A DNA stretch of 64,000 nt from Salinibacterium sp. TMP30 (GTDB taxonomy: Bacteria; Actinomycetota; Actinomycetes; Actinomycetales; Microbacteriaceae), in assembly GCF_038397785.1 (NCBI RefSeq), contig NZ_CP151642.1:2232001-2296000 (forward strand), in the 5' to 3' direction. The notes under the pieces were generated by a model. That model saw nothing but the letters and a program-made list of their open reading frames with translations, was not told the DNA's origin and ran no database searches. Positions 37,696 through 47,115 of the stretch are shown piece after piece; position 1 is the first letter of the stretch; the number at the start of each line of letters is the position of its first letter. A program made the position numbers and the translations under genes.

Positions 37696-39810
37696 TTACT
37701 CGCCCTTGTTCTTTTGAATAATCTCGTCAGCTACCGCACGGGGAACCTCAGAGTAACTGTCGAACGTCATCGAGTACACCGCGCGACCCGAGGTCTTCGA
37801 CCTCAAGTCACCGACGTAGCCGAACATTTCCGACAGCGGTACGTGGGCACGAACGACCTTTACGCCGGTCGCGTCCTCCATGGACTGGATCTGCCCGCGG
37901 CGACTGTTAAGGTCACCGATGACATCTCCCATGTACTCCTCTGGAGTACGAACCTCGACCGCCATGAGCGGCTCGAGGAGAACTGGGTCAGCCTTGCGCG
38001 CGGCCTCTTTGAATGCCATCGTGCCCGCAATCTTGAACGCCATTTCTGACGAGTCAACATCGTGAGCGGCACCATCGAGAATGATTCCCTTGACGCCAAC
38101 CATGGGGAATCCTGCCAGTACTCCAACACCCATCGAAGCCTGGAAACCCTGGTCAATCGAGCCGATGTACTCGCGAGGAATACGCCCACCGGTGACCTTG
38201 TTTACGAATTCATAAATAGCGTCGCCAACCACTTCCATTGGCTCAAGCGAGATCTGGACCTTAGCGAACTGACCCGATCCACCCGTCTGCTTCTTGTGGG
38301 TGTAGTCGTGCTTGTCCACAATGCGACGAATCGTTTCGCGGTAAGCAACCTGCGGCTTACCCACGTTGGCTTCAACGTTGAATTCGCGCTTCATGCGGTC
38401 TACGAGGATGTCGAGGTGAAGTTCACCCATTCCCTTGATAACCGTCTGGCCAGTTTCTTGGTTCTGTTCGGTACGGAACGTGGGGTCTTCTTCAGCGAGC
38501 TTCTGAATAGCAATACCCAGCTTCTCTTGGTCAGCCTTCGTCTTCGGCTCGATCGCTACCTCGATCACGGGCTCCGGGAACGTCATTGACTCAAGTACCA
38601 CCTGATCGTTGAGGTCACACAGCGTGTCACCGGTCGTGGTGTCCTTGAGGCCGATGACGGCGTAGATGTGCCCAGCGGTGACGCTGTCAACAGGAATTTC
38701 TTTGTTGGCCGCCATCTGGAAGATCTTACCGATGCGCTCCTTCTTGCCCTTGGTGGAGTTGGCTACAGCCCCACCGGAGTCGAGTCGTCCCGAGTACACG
38801 CGAATGTACGTGAGGCGACCAAAGAAGGGGTGAACCGCAACCTTGAAGGCGAGAGCTGCGAACGGCTCCGTCGACTCTGGCTTGCGGATGATGATCTTCT
38901 CTTCGTCGCGAGGCGAGTGTGCTTCCAGAGGGGGCACGTCGACCGGCGAGGGAAGGTAATCGATAACAGCATCAAGCATCGGCTGAACGCCACGGTTCTT
39001 GAACGCAGAACCGCAGAGAACCGGGTAGATCTCGCTATTGACCGTCAGCTTGCGGATTGCAGCCTTGATCTCAGGAACGGTGATCTCTTCGCCGGCGAAG
39101 TAACGCTCCATGATGGCATCGTCGGTTTCCGCGACAACTTCGAGCAGAGCGGTGCGGTATTCCGCAGCCTTCTCCTTGAGGTCTTCGGGGATCTCTTCGA
39201 TGGCATACTTTGCACCCATCTCAACGTCACCCTTGGAGTCTCCACGCCACGTCAGTGCGCGCATTTCGACGAGGTCAACAACGCCCTCAAATGCGGACTC
39301 GAGTCCGATCGGGAGCTGGATGACCAGCGGGCGTGCGCCGAGGCGCTTCACGATGGTGTCAACGGTGTAGTAGAAATCTGCACCCATCTTGTCCATCTTG
39401 TTGACGAAGCAGATGCGGGGAACGTCGTACTTGTCGGCCTGACGCCACACAGTCTCCGACTGCGGCTCCACACCCTCTTTACCGTCGAACACAGCAACTG
39501 CACCGTCGAGTACGCGCAGAGAACGCTCCACCTCAACGGTGAAGTCAACGTGGCCGGGAGTGTCAATGATGTTGATCTGGTTCTTGTTCCAGAAACAGGT
39601 CACAGCAGCAGACGTGATTGTGATGCCACGCTCTTGCTCCTGCTCCATCCAGTCAGTGGTCGACGCGCCGTCGTGAGTTTCACCGATTTTGTGGTTTACA
39701 CCCGTGTAAAACAGGATGCGCTCAGTCGTGGTGGTCTTGCCAGCATCGATGTGAGCCATGATGCCAATATTGCGGACCTTTTTTAGGTCCGTGAGCACGT
39801 CCTGTGCCAC
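37696..39810 (-). CDS. fusA: elongation factor EF-G
   Basis: Translocation GTPase. The 704-residue protein has G1 [10 protein letters not shown] (residues 19-28), the DTPGHVDFT switch [12 protein letters not shown], and the five-domain length. Domain IV shows HYDY-type [18 protein letters not shown]. It lies between rpsG and tuf; the 109-base gap to tuf leaves room for an internal tuf promoter, though none is convincing. Confidence 0.98.
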   Translation of the reverse strand: MAQDVLTDLKKVRNIGIMAHIDAGKTTTTERILFYTGVNHKIGETHDGASTTDWMEQEQERGITITSAAVTCFWNKNQINIIDTPGHVDFTVEVERSLRVLDGAVAVFDGKEGVEPQSETVWRQADKYDVPRICFVNKMDKMGADFYYTVDTIVKRLGARPLVIQLPIGLESAFEGVVDLVEMRALTWRGDSKGDVEMGAKYAIEEIPEDLKEKAAEYRTALLEVVAETDDAIMERYFAGEEITVPEIKAAIRKLTVNSEIYPVLCGSAFKNRGVQPMLDAVIDYLPSPVDVPPLEAHSPRDEEKIIIRKPESTEPFAALAFKVAVHPFFGRLTYIRVYSGRLDSGGAVANSTKGKKERIGKIFQMAANKEIPVDSVTAGHIYAVIGLKDTTTGDTLCDLNDQVVLESMTFPEPVIEVAIEPKTKADQEKLGIAIQKLAEEDPTFRTEQNQETGQTVIKGMGELHLDILVDRMKREFNVEANVGKPQVAYRETIRRIVDKHDYTHKKQTGGSGQFAKVQISLEPMEVVGDAIYEFVNKVTGGRIPREYIGSIDQGFQASMGVGVLAGFPMVGVKGIILDGAAHDVDSSEMAFKIAGTMAFKEAARKADPVLLEPLMAVEVRTPEEYMGDVIGDLNSRRGQIQSMEDATGVKVVRAHVPLSEMFGYVGDLRSKTSGRAVYSMTFDSYSEVPRAVADEIIQKNKGE

Positions 39811-39852
39811 AGGTTCCTCCGAAAGTTTGTTGTTGAAGTACGAAACTCAGCA

Positions 39853-39887
39853 GTGAGGCGAGTCAGACAGTGCCTGACTCGCCTCAC
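39853..39887 (-). other. 14-bp hairpin between rpsG and fusA
   Basis: GTGAGGCGAGTCAG (39853-39866) pairs perfectly with CTGACTCGCCTCAC (39874-39887) around a 7-base loop. No T tract follows on the minus strand, so a processing or regulatory structure within the str operon mRNA is more likely than termination. Confidence 0.65.
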
Positions 39888-39899
39888 AACGAGTAGCTA

Positions 39900-40370
39900 C
39901 TACCAGCGGTAGTGAGCGAATGCCTTGTTGGATTCGGCCATCTTGTGGGTGTCTTCACGACGCTTTACAGCGGCGCCAAGCCCATTCGATGCATCCAAGA
40001 TTTCGTTGGTGAGACGCTCAGTCATCGTCTTTTCACGACGACCCTTGGCGTAGCTCGTGAGCCAGCGCAGTGCCAGCGTGTTTGCACGGTGCGACTTGAC
40101 CTCAACAGGAACCTGGTAGGTCGAGCCACCGACACGACGAGACTTGACCTCGAGGGTCGGACGCACGTTGTCGAGTGCCTTCTTGAGCGTGACGACGGCG
40201 TCTTGGCCGGTCTTCTCGGTTACGCCTGCGAGTGCGCCGTAAACGATGCGCTCTGCCAGACCCTTCTTGCCATCAAGAAGAATCTTGTTGACGAGCTGGC
40301 TGACAATGGGTGCGCCGTATACCGGATCCGCGACTACGGGACGCTTGGGTGCTGGTCCTTTACGAGGCAT
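39900..40370 (-). CDS. rpsG: 30S ribosomal protein uS7
   Basis: Head assembly initiator. The 156-residue product begins [12 protein letters not shown], has the [27 protein letters not shown] region (about residues 65-91) and [20 protein letters not shown] at the end. Normal length; overlaps rpsL by one base. Confidence 0.98.
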   Translation of the reverse strand: MPRKGPAPKRPVVADPVYGAPIVSQLVNKILLDGKKGLAERIVYGALAGVTEKTGQDAVVTLKKALDNVRPTLEVKSRRVGGSTYQVPVEVKSHRANTLALRWLTSYAKGRREKTMTERLTNEILDASNGLGAAVKRREDTHKMAESNKAFAHYRW

Positions 40371-40744
40371 TACTTCTTATCCTTCTTCGCGCCGTAGCGG
40401 CTACGAGCCTGCTTACGGTTCTTAACGGCCTGGGTGTCGAGCGCTCCGCGAACGATCTTGTAGCGGACACCAGGAAGGTCCTTTACACGACCACCACGGA
40501 TGAGCACCATCGAGTGCTCTTGAAGGTTGTGACCTTCTCCGGGAATGTACGCGGTGACCTCGGTACCGTTGGAAAGCTTGACACGAGCAACCTTGCGAAG
40601 CGCCGAGTTCGGCTTCTTCGGGGTGGTCGTATAAACACGCGTGCAAACGCCGCGCTGCTGCGGGTTGGACTTAAGGGCGGGGGCCTTGGTCTTGACGGCC
40701 TTTGGCGTGCGTCCCTTACGCACCAACTGCTGAATGGTGGGCAC
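40370..40744 (-). CDS. rpsL: 30S ribosomal protein uS12
   Basis: Decoding-centre protein. The 124-residue product has [15 protein letters not shown] and [17 protein letters not shown]; lysines 43 and 88, the usual streptomycin-resistance sites, are both wild-type. GTG 40744 is preceded by AAGGAG. First gene of the str operon rpsL-rpsG-fusA-tuf. Confidence 0.98.
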   Translation of the reverse strand: MPTIQQLVRKGRTPKAVKTKAPALKSNPQQRGVCTRVYTTTPKKPNSALRKVARVKLSNGTEVTAYIPGEGHNLQEHSMVLIRGGRVKDLPGVRYKIVRGALDTQAVKNRKQARSRYGAKKDKK

Positions 40745-41051
40745 TCAATAACTCCTTGTTTTTGCTGCACGGTGACAGCGTCGTGATGGTTAGCATTCAT
40801 CTAGACCCACGTGCCACCAGAATTGTTCGGATGGTTTGTGGATATGCCGTGGGGGCCAACCGGAAGGTTGAACCCTGTGGTGTGGAGTGACTGACGCGAA
40901 AACCCCGCAATTGCGGTTTGGGCCGAAGGGCACGGTTCACGCGCACGACAAAGCGCACACCTCAGAAAGAATAGCCCCCGGACCGGCCGGGGTCAAATGG
41001 TCACAGCGCACATGCAGCAAGCAAAACTGCCTGATGGGCGCGCGATCATGA
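40745..41051. other. rpsL leader and spacer
   Basis: A 307-base stretch with no credible gene. It contains the rpsL ribosome-binding site, a 12-base palindrome CCGCAATTGCGG (40905-40916) and a GC-rich hairpin at 40976-40992. The str operon promoter must lie here, but I find no convincing -10/-35 pair. Confidence 0.5.
40976..40992 (-). terminator. candidate terminator after the 41052-41906 gene
   Basis: CCCCGG and CCGGGG flank a 5-base loop; on the minus strand the stem is followed by a pyrimidine-rich CTATTCTTTCT. It lies 60 bases downstream of the membrane-protein stop and upstream of the str operon. Confidence 0.55.
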
Positions 41052-41906
41052 CTAGTGCTGAGCCGCAGATTTCTCCGCGACCTCGGCTTCCCACTGTGCA
41101 CGGGATTCGCGGTTGCGCTCGGTGACCTTGCGGCCTCGCCTAGCGACGAGCGCGCCGGTCCACAAGGAGACTTCACGGGCCACGAGGCCAGCGGCGATAA
41201 CCCGTGGATCAATGAGGGCCAAGGCGAACAGCAGCTGCGCTTGCTCCGGCGTGTTTTGGACGATGCCGTTGGTGAGCAACAGCACACCGACCGTGCCGAA
41301 GTACACGATTAGCCCGACAATGATGCTGGAAAAGACGTGTGCTGCCCAACCCGCGCGGTTAACGATGAGGGCAATCACGATCGCCCCGAGGGCGAAGAAC
41401 GCAATGGGCACGTAGAACGATGGCGCCTGCACGAAGGCAATACCGACCCGGCCAGACTGGGCAGCGTTAATAATCACTACCGCAATCGCGAAGATGATCG
41501 CGAAGAGGAGCGTGGAGGCGAGCGCAATGAACACGCCGAATCCGCGGTTGCCCGCGACCTTGGGGGGTGTCGGAGCCGTCAGATAGACAACGCGAGGTTC
41601 GCCGGATGCCGCTGCGCTTGTCGTGCCAGTAGCGTTCGCTTCGGGCTCAGTGACAATTTCAGGCTCATACTCAACCACGGGTTCCGGGAGCGGCTCCGCT
41701 TCGGCCTCTATCGTCGCGTTGTCGTGGTCAGGGTTGTTATAGACGGGGTCGGTGGCGGATGCCGATGGCTCGACATCGGGCTCTACGAGGGGCGTGGCCG
41801 TGGTGGCGGCGCCGCTATCGGTGGCCGTCTCGTCGACGACTACGGCATCCTCAATGTTGTCGTGATTCTGATCGGAAGAACCACGCTCTGCAGATGGATC
41901 GGTCAT
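41052..41906 (-). CDS. membrane protein of unknown function with acidic N-terminal region
   Basis: I do not recognise a named family. The 284-residue protein has about 115 residues of acidic, Pro/Glu/Thr-rich disordered sequence, then four hydrophobic segments at roughly residues 122-150, 162-185, 190-218 and 226-245. A basic, cytoplasmic-looking C-terminal helix rich in Arg/Glu/Ala (RRGRKVTERNRESRAQWEAE) follows. The end of the fourth segment is amphipathic (FALALIDPRVIAAGLV). It stands alone between two terminators, between the str operon and the pilus locus, so context gives no clue to role. Confidence 0.8.
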   Translation of the reverse strand: MTDPSAERGSSDQNHDNIEDAVVVDETATDSGAATTATPLVEPDVEPSASATDPVYNNPDHDNATIEAEAEPLPEPVVEYEPEIVTEPEANATGTTSAAASGEPRVVYLTAPTPPKVAGNRGFGVFIALASTLLFAIIFAIAVVIINAAQSGRVGIAFVQAPSFYVPIAFFALGAIVIALIVNRAGWAAHVFSSIIVGLIVYFGTVGVLLLTNGIVQNTPEQAQLLFALALIDPRVIAAGLVAREVSLWTGALVARRGRKVTERNRESRAQWEAEVAEKSAAQH

Positions 41907-41971
41907 GACTGATGCCTCCTTGTGCCAGCGACTGATGAGCCTAGTCTACTGAAGCACGTCTCAGAAATGAG

Positions 41972-42006
41972 AAAAACGCCACGACAGTGTTCATCGTGGC
42001 GTTTTT
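41972..42006. terminator. bidirectional terminator after pilO
   Basis: AAAAACGCCACGA (41972-41984) and TCGTGGCGTTTTT (41994-42006) form a perfect 13-bp stem around a 9-base loop, with A and T runs at the base, so it works on both strands. It lies 16 bases beyond the pilO stop and closes the pilus locus. Confidence 0.95.
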
Positions 42007-42021
42007 CCATCAGCTCAGAAA

Positions 42022-42720
42022 CTAGTTAACCTCGTTGCCGCCGCCCGTGGTCGCAGTCGTCGTCGCGCCATCAGCGAGCACATAGACCGCGCCGCTCAGA
42101 CTCATCTCATACTCAGCGTCGGTAGTGCCCTGCTGCACCGAGACCGTAGCTACCGAAAAGGATCTGGCATTCATCTGAACGCTCTGCATAAACGCATTAA
42201 CGGCCGCGTAGGAACCGACGACGCTGACATCAACGCCCATTGCTACGAGCCCTGGCACCGAGGGAACCGACTGGGCCGATGGCTCCGCCGGAGCAGGTGT
42301 TTGGGCTTCGGCCTCCGCCGGAGCTTGCTCGTCGCCCTCAGCCGGAGCAACGGGCGCCGCGGCCTCTTCGGGTGCAACAGCATCCATGGCGCTGATGAAG
42401 GTCACGTCAGTGAGCTTGACGCCCGCCGCCGCAGCTAACACCGCTAGTTGCTGAGAAAACACCGACGTTTCGTGAGTCGACGGAATCGACTTCTCGAGTT
42501 CGGCCACATCCGCAAACAACTTTTCAGAATTCTCGTCGAGCTTTTTTAGTTCAGCCAGCTCATTGGCTTTCACCCGGTTCTGTAGTTCGACCGTCTCTAT
42601 TTCTTCGTCAGCGCTGGAGGCTGCTGCGAGCGCAGGAGCAACACCAGCGGCGTAGCCCGCAAACAAGATGAGTAGCACCGCGATGGCGCCGATCAGAGTC
42701 CACATCCGTGTCAATGTCAT
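42022..42720 (-). CDS. pilO: type IV pilus assembly protein PilO-like
   Basis: PilO works with PilN and PilM in the inner-membrane alignment platform. The 232-residue protein has one N-terminal membrane helix (about residues 8-28), a coiled-coil stretch (VELQNRVKANELAELKKLDE), then a ferredoxin-like C-terminal domain with VSVVGSYAAVNAFMQSV. An Ala/Pro/Glu-rich insertion of about 40 residues (near 114-150) separates the two halves and is unusual. Identification rests on size, topology and place after pilM-pilN; sequence signal alone is weak. Confidence 0.8.
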   Translation of the reverse strand: MTLTRMWTLIGAIAVLLILFAGYAAGVAPALAAASSADEEIETVELQNRVKANELAELKKLDENSEKLFADVAELEKSIPSTHETSVFSQQLAVLAAAAGVKLTDVTFISAMDAVAPEEAAAPVAPAEGDEQAPAEAEAQTPAPAEPSAQSVPSVPGLVAMGVDVSVVGSYAAVNAFMQSVQMNARSFSVATVSVQQGTTDAEYEMSLSGAVYVLADGATTTATTGGGNEVN

Positions 42721-42731
42721 GATCGGTGCTC

Positions 42732-43520
42732 CTAGTCTGTCGTGCCGTCAGCCGGAGCTGGCGTGTCAGTGGGTGTTGGGGTCTGCGAAGGATCCGCCGT
42801 CGGGGTCGGGCTCGGAGCGGGCTCTGCCTCTTCTTCCACCGCTTCACCCTCGGGAACGAAGCCATCGAAGCGGTGCAAGAGCGCATCGCTGCTGACGAAG
42901 ACTGAAACGGAAGCTACGTAGAGGCCATCGTCTTCTTCTACAGAAACGACGGATGCGCCGATAACGCCAGCAACGTCGGGCGCTTTACGAACCCAAGCAT
43001 CGATTTCTGCAATCGTGTTTGCGCCGACCTCGATTGTGAATTGCGCCATGCGCTGGGGATCGAGCGGCGAGACCGGTTCGCCATATCCCAGCAGCGGGGT
43101 CGCTGTTTCGAAATCGTAGGAACGGATCAGCATGCCAGCGGAAAGCTTGGAGCCCAAACCGTCAAGAAGTGCCTTGACCGAGATCTCAGTAGACGTGGCA
43201 AAAATGCGTGCCGACGTGCTCGATTGAAGGCGGTGGCTTGCTTGACGCACCTCGCTGTATTCCCCTTGCTGCTGCGTAAGCGACAGGGTTGTGGCGCGGG
43301 CGCTATCCAGCGCAAGTACGCGCTGGAAGGAGACGAGGTTAGCCCCGACTGCCGCCAGAATCGCAACGCCCGCGGCAATGATTGCAACAAAAATTGCGCG
43401 CCCTCTGGCGCGGTTTGCCGCCTTACGCTGCCCAACCTCAGGAGGGAGCAGTGTGACGTGGGGCGGGTACGCGACGGCAACCTTAATCTCACGTCGCGCT
43501 GCTGGTTTTTTCTCACTCAT
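42732..43520 (-). CDS. pilN: type IV pilus assembly protein PilN-like
   Basis: PilN binds PilM in the cytoplasm by its N-terminal tail and PilO in the membrane. The 262-residue protein has a basic cytoplasmic start (VAVAYPPHVTLLPPEV, where PilN carries the PilM-binding motif), one membrane helix at about residues 45-67, a coiled coil, and a ferredoxin-like domain. The last 35 residues are a Glu/Pro/Thr-rich tail. Its start overlaps the pilM stop by 4 bases, and pilO follows 11 bases later. Confidence 0.85.
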   Translation of the reverse strand: MSEKKPAARREIKVAVAYPPHVTLLPPEVGQRKAANRARGRAIFVAIIAAGVAILAAVGANLVSFQRVLALDSARATTLSLTQQQGEYSEVRQASHRLQSSTSARIFATSTEISVKALLDGLGSKLSAGMLIRSYDFETATPLLGYGEPVSPLDPQRMAQFTIEVGANTIAEIDAWVRKAPDVAGVIGASVVSVEEDDGLYVASVSVFVSSDALLHRFDGFVPEGEAVEEEAEPAPSPTPTADPSQTPTPTDTPAPADGTTD

Positions 43521-44557
43521 GCTGAGACCCCCGTAACCAATCCAAGTGCGAGCGACATGTCTTGGGCATCCCCCGTGCCCCGCAGACCGCGAGCCACAGT
43601 CACCAGTGAGAACGGGTCGGGCTGGGTAGCCGGCACCTTAGTGAATTCGGAGACCGTCTCGACGAGTCCGAGCAGTCGCGAACCACCGCCGCTCATGACA
43701 ATCCGATCGATTGCCCGATTTCCGCGCGCATTCTGGAAGTACTGCATCGTTGCTCGGATCGCCAAGAGGGTCTCATTGACCAGTTCGAACGACACTTCGA
43801 GCGCGGGGCGTTGCTCCGGCGTAGCGCGAGCTGCGACGACACCAACCGAACGTTTGATGGCTTCGGCATCACGCATTGAGATGTCCATGCGCTGAGAAAT
43901 TCCCTTGGTGATGTCCGCTCCGCCATTGGGCAGGAGCCGCACAAAGTGGGGTACGTGACCGTCGAGGGCAACCAGCGTCGTCGTGGCGGCACCAATGTGC
44001 ACCAACAGCGTCGTGAGGTTTGCTGACTCGGGTCCAGAGAACAGTCGTGTCAGCGCAAAGGGCGACAAATCTACGTTTACCGGCTGAACGCCCGCAGCAA
44101 TCGCTGCATTCACGTTCACCAGAACCGGTGCCTTGATCGCCGCGACGAGCATTCCCGAGAGCATCGGGCCATTCTCGCCTTCAGCCTCAGCTGCGGGGTA
44201 GAAGTCGAGTAGGGCATCTGTTGCCGGCACAGGAAGAAGATCCTGCACCTGGAACGGAAGCGACTCGCGCACCTGGTTCAGCGGAAGCCGCGGAACCTTG
44301 ATGTCACGAGCCAGCACTTTAGAATTGCCGACACCCATCACGACATCCTTAGTTCGGATGCCGGTCTGTGTCCACAGTTTGCGAATGGATGCCGTTACGG
44401 TAGCCGCATCCACCACCTCACCAGCGCGCACAGCACCTTCTGGCAGCGGCACTTCGCCAAAGCGAAGAATTGTTGGTCGTGGCAGGTGTGGATTCTCGAC
44501 CTCGACAGCGCGTATAGCGCTCGAGCCGATATCCAGCCCCACTAGTTTCTTTCCCAT
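43517..44557 (-). CDS. pilM: type IV pilus assembly protein PilM
   Basis: A cytoplasmic actin-like (ASKHA) protein that recruits PilN. The 346-residue product starts GKKLVGLDIGSSAIRAVEVE and has the GVGNSKVLARDIKVPRLP block and a second phosphate-loop MSGGGSRLLGLVE near residue 289, as in other PilM proteins. It overlaps pilN by 4 bases. It follows pilD by 18 bases. Confidence 0.95.
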   Translation of the reverse strand: MGKKLVGLDIGSSAIRAVEVENPHLPRPTILRFGEVPLPEGAVRAGEVVDAATVTASIRKLWTQTGIRTKDVVMGVGNSKVLARDIKVPRLPLNQVRESLPFQVQDLLPVPATDALLDFYPAAEAEGENGPMLSGMLVAAIKAPVLVNVNAAIAAGVQPVNVDLSPFALTRLFSGPESANLTTLLVHIGAATTTLVALDGHVPHFVRLLPNGGADITKGISQRMDISMRDAEAIKRSVGVVAARATPEQRPALEVSFELVNETLLAIRATMQYFQNARGNRAIDRIVMSGGGSRLLGLVETVSEFTKVPATQPDPFSLVTVARGLRGTGDAQDMSLALGLVTGVSA

Positions 44558-44575
44558 ATATCCCCCCGGTGACGA

Positions 44576-45379
44576 TCAGCTAAGACCGGTCGCCACCATA
44601 TATCCGTTCCAAATTTGTGAGCCGAAAGCAATACCCAACCACGCTCCCGCTATCATCCACGGTCCGAACGGGATTGCGGTGCGACGACGCGCCCGTCCGA
44701 TCAGCAGTAGGGCGATAGCGAAGACTCCGCCGAGCAGGAATGCGGCGAAAGCGCCAACCGCAAGAACGCCCCATCCGAGCCATCCCAGGTACAGTCCGAG
44801 AACGGCCGCCAGTTTCACATCACCCATTCCCATCCCGCGAGGCGAGATCAGGGCAACGATGAAGTAGAAGAGGAAAAGAGCCGCGCCACCAGCCAGCGCT
44901 CCCAGGAGAGCGGCCCAATTGCCGGTGCCGACGCTAGCGAGAGCCAACAGCGCTACTCCGACCAGAATTGACGGCAGCACGATCTTGTTGGGCAGTGTTT
45001 TGGTGTCAAGGTCGATGAGGGTCAAGGCAATCGAGATTGCCGCTAGGTAAAGGAACGCCGGCACCGTCCACACCAGAGCAGTTTCGGCTCCCACCGCTGC
45101 CGCAATGAGCCCGAAAACGATGGCGGTCGTAGCTTCAACGAGTGGATAGCGTGGCGAAATTGGTTCACCACAGTCACGGCATTTTCCCCTCAGCAACAAC
45201 CAGCCAAAGACGGGGATGTTGTCGTAGGAGCGGATGGCGTGCTCGCATTTGGGGCACGCGCTCGGCGGTGAGGAGATCTTCTCTCCGCGCGGCACCCGCC
45301 ACACCACGACGTTCAGGAACGAGCCAACGGCTAATCCCAGAAGCACCGCGAAGATGACGAGAAGAACTGTCGCGGTCAT
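44576..45379 (-). CDS. pilD: prepilin peptidase / N-methyltransferase
   Basis: Cleaves type IV prepilins after the N-terminal glycine and methylates the new N-terminus. The 267-residue membrane protein has two CxxC zinc pairs (Cys42/45 and Cys67/70) in the N-terminal cytoplasmic domain, so the methylase module is present. The catalytic aspartates sit in LIDLDTKTLPN and in the GMGMGDVKLAA motif. About eight membrane segments are visible. It would process the four prepilin-like proteins upstream; its start overlaps the preceding gene by 4 bases. Confidence 0.97.
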   Translation of the reverse strand: MTATVLLVIFAVLLGLAVGSFLNVVVWRVPRGEKISSPPSACPKCEHAIRSYDNIPVFGWLLLRGKCRDCGEPISPRYPLVEATTAIVFGLIAAAVGAETALVWTVPAFLYLAAISIALTLIDLDTKTLPNKIVLPSILVGVALLALASVGTGNWAALLGALAGGAALFLFYFIVALISPRGMGMGDVKLAAVLGLYLGWLGWGVLAVGAFAAFLLGGVFAIALLLIGRARRRTAIPFGPWMIAGAWLGIAFGSQIWNGYMVATGLS

Positions 45380-47115
45380 GAGATCGTGGCGCCTGCTGAG
45401 TCGAAGGCGGGCGAGACTTCAATCCACACGTTCACTCCATAACTTGTCGTCACTGGCGACAAGAATTTGGGTGGCGCTGTATACCGAAGACGCGTGTCAT
45501 AGACGTAGTTCTTCGTGTAGCCGCCACTACCTTGACGCACGATGCCTCGGAATTTCTGCGCGATTGCCCCATTCACGGTGAGGGTGCCGCGCCCGCCGCC
45601 GGCGTTGGGGTTCTGGACCGCGAACGTGTGACCAACCGAGAGAATAGCAGCGTCAATCCGACGACCGGAGTCAGAGAGCAGGGGGTTGTTGGAGGAGTTC
45701 GTAGGGTTCCAGACCCACACCGCGTCGTTTCCGACGAGACCAAGAACATCTTCGTCGGCATTGTCATACTTGATATCTCCCGTGACATATACGTAGTGCT
45801 CGGCCGACAGGGTGGCCTGCCCGCTCAGCGTGCCCTTGACGAAGAGGTCACCAACGCGGCACTCGTAGGCGCTGCTCGGTGCCGTTTCGTAGTAGGTCGG
45901 GTAGCCGATTCCGTTACCGACCCTGTTTCCCGAGGCGCTCTCGCAGTCCAGACCAGACGGCTCACTGCTGCTGCTCCAGTAGTTGGGGTCGGAGGAGACG
46001 GCCGGTACGTTCTGAACATAGATGACGTTGCTTGGCGGCAGATTGAACGTCGCCCCGGAGTTGCTATTGAGCTGCGAGACACTGCCACACTCGGCCGGTG
46101 TACTCCCACCGGTCGCCGGTGATCCAGTGATCCGCGTCTTCTTGGTCCACGGCGAGTGAACCGTGATCGTTCCGTTCGAGTTCAGCTGAATCTCGGTCGG
46201 TCCGGTGTACAGGCAACCGGGTCGCGGCACACCGTTGGTGATCAGGTCAGAGCGCGTTTCCCGCAAGTGCTGCGAATTGGTCGCCGGCATTCCGATTACG
46301 GGGCTGAAGGCGGGTGATGTGGGAATGGAAAAACTCTGGCCGCTGCAGTAGTTGCTGTTCGAGTCGCGAGGGTTGTACCGCACCCCGCTGCTTGGCGCAT
46401 AGCTTGTGGTTACGGCACCCAAGAAGGTTGCGCTGCAAATGCGTATGGTGTCGTTGGAGTGCACCGGCCCATCTACCGTGTCACCGCCGGAGAACGCGAT
46501 CTCTCCACAGTTGCCGGAAATGCCGCTGCGCCCATCCCACCAGTACTTCACGCACGATGCTGGTTTGCCCGAGAATGCGGGATCTTGGATCTCATAGTCA
46601 GTGAAGTAGAGAAAATCGATGAACCCTGACTGTCGCAAGTCAGCGACGATCGTGCGAGTCTCGCTGCCGACTTTTCCGGTAGACCGAACTCGGATTACTC
46701 CGCTGCCGGCATACTCGGAATTGTCGACCTCATAGCGAAAGAATGAAGAGTTTTCGACGCCGCTAGGAACGGGAACGGCAACCCAGGCTTCCCCTGCAGC
46801 CACGTTGAACGCTGGATTGACGTTCACTCCGGTAGGCAGCCGCACATCACTCGTGGAGGAGAATGCTGCGGCAGGGTTTCCGTACTGCACGTACGACGTG
46901 TCCTCCGAGAGTCTGCTCTGATAATCCTCAACGCCGGCATAGGCCGCAGCGAGAGATGCTGACCACTCTTGAGTGGCAGCAGCTTGACGGAATCCACCAG
47001 TGGCGAAAGCTACCGCGCTGGTGACGAGGAGCCCCAAAACTACGGTGATACCAATCACCATGGGGAGAGCTGCGCCCTTCTCTCCGGCTAGGCGCGCACA
47101 CACGAGTCGAATCAT
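45376..47115 (-). CDS. PilX-like pilus-associated protein, large
   Basis: A 579-residue secreted or membrane-anchored protein. The N-terminus GEKGAALPMVIGITVVLGLL provides one membrane helix (residues about 17-42) like PilX-type proteins, with no strict prepilin E5 motif. The large extracellular portion is rich in Ser/Thr/Asn/Gly, contains many cysteines in short CX-rich blocks (CVKYWWDGRSG, GNCGEIAF, NYCSGQSF, ECRVGDLF) that could form disulfides, and GDTVDGPVHSNDT and a polymer-like GGRGTLTVNG near the end. Likely a pilus tip or adhesin-type subunit. It overlaps pilD by 4 bases and the next pilin-like gene by 4. Confidence 0.8.
   Translation of the reverse strand: MIRLVCARLAGEKGAALPMVIGITVVLGLLVTSAVAFATGGFRQAAATQEWSASLAAAYAGVEDYQSRLSEDTSYVQYGNPAAAFSSTSDVRLPTGVNVNPAFNVAAGEAWVAVPVPSGVENSSFFRYEVDNSEYAGSGVIRVRSTGKVGSETRTIVADLRQSGFIDFLYFTDYEIQDPAFSGKPASCVKYWWDGRSGISGNCGEIAFSGGDTVDGPVHSNDTIRICSATFLGAVTTSYAPSSGVRYNPRDSNSNYCSGQSFSIPTSPAFSPVIGMPATNSQHLRETRSDLITNGVPRPGCLYTGPTEIQLNSNGTITVHSPWTKKTRITGSPATGGSTPAECGSVSQLNSNSGATFNLPPSNVIYVQNVPAVSSDPNYWSSSSEPSGLDCESASGNRVGNGIGYPTYYETAPSSAYECRVGDLFVKGTLSGQATLSAEHYVYVTGDIKYDNADEDVLGLVGNDAVWVWNPTNSSNNPLLSDSGRRIDAAILSVGHTFAVQNPNAGGGRGTLTVNGAIAQKFRGIVRQGSGGYTKNYVYDTRLRYTAPPKFLSPVTTSYGVNVWIEVSPAFDSAGATIS

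Noticed and set aside
38668-39786. Plus-strand open frame of about 370 codons opposite fusA
   Set aside because: It mirrors the conserved EF-G gene and has no family resemblance; long antisense frames are normal in GC-rich genes.
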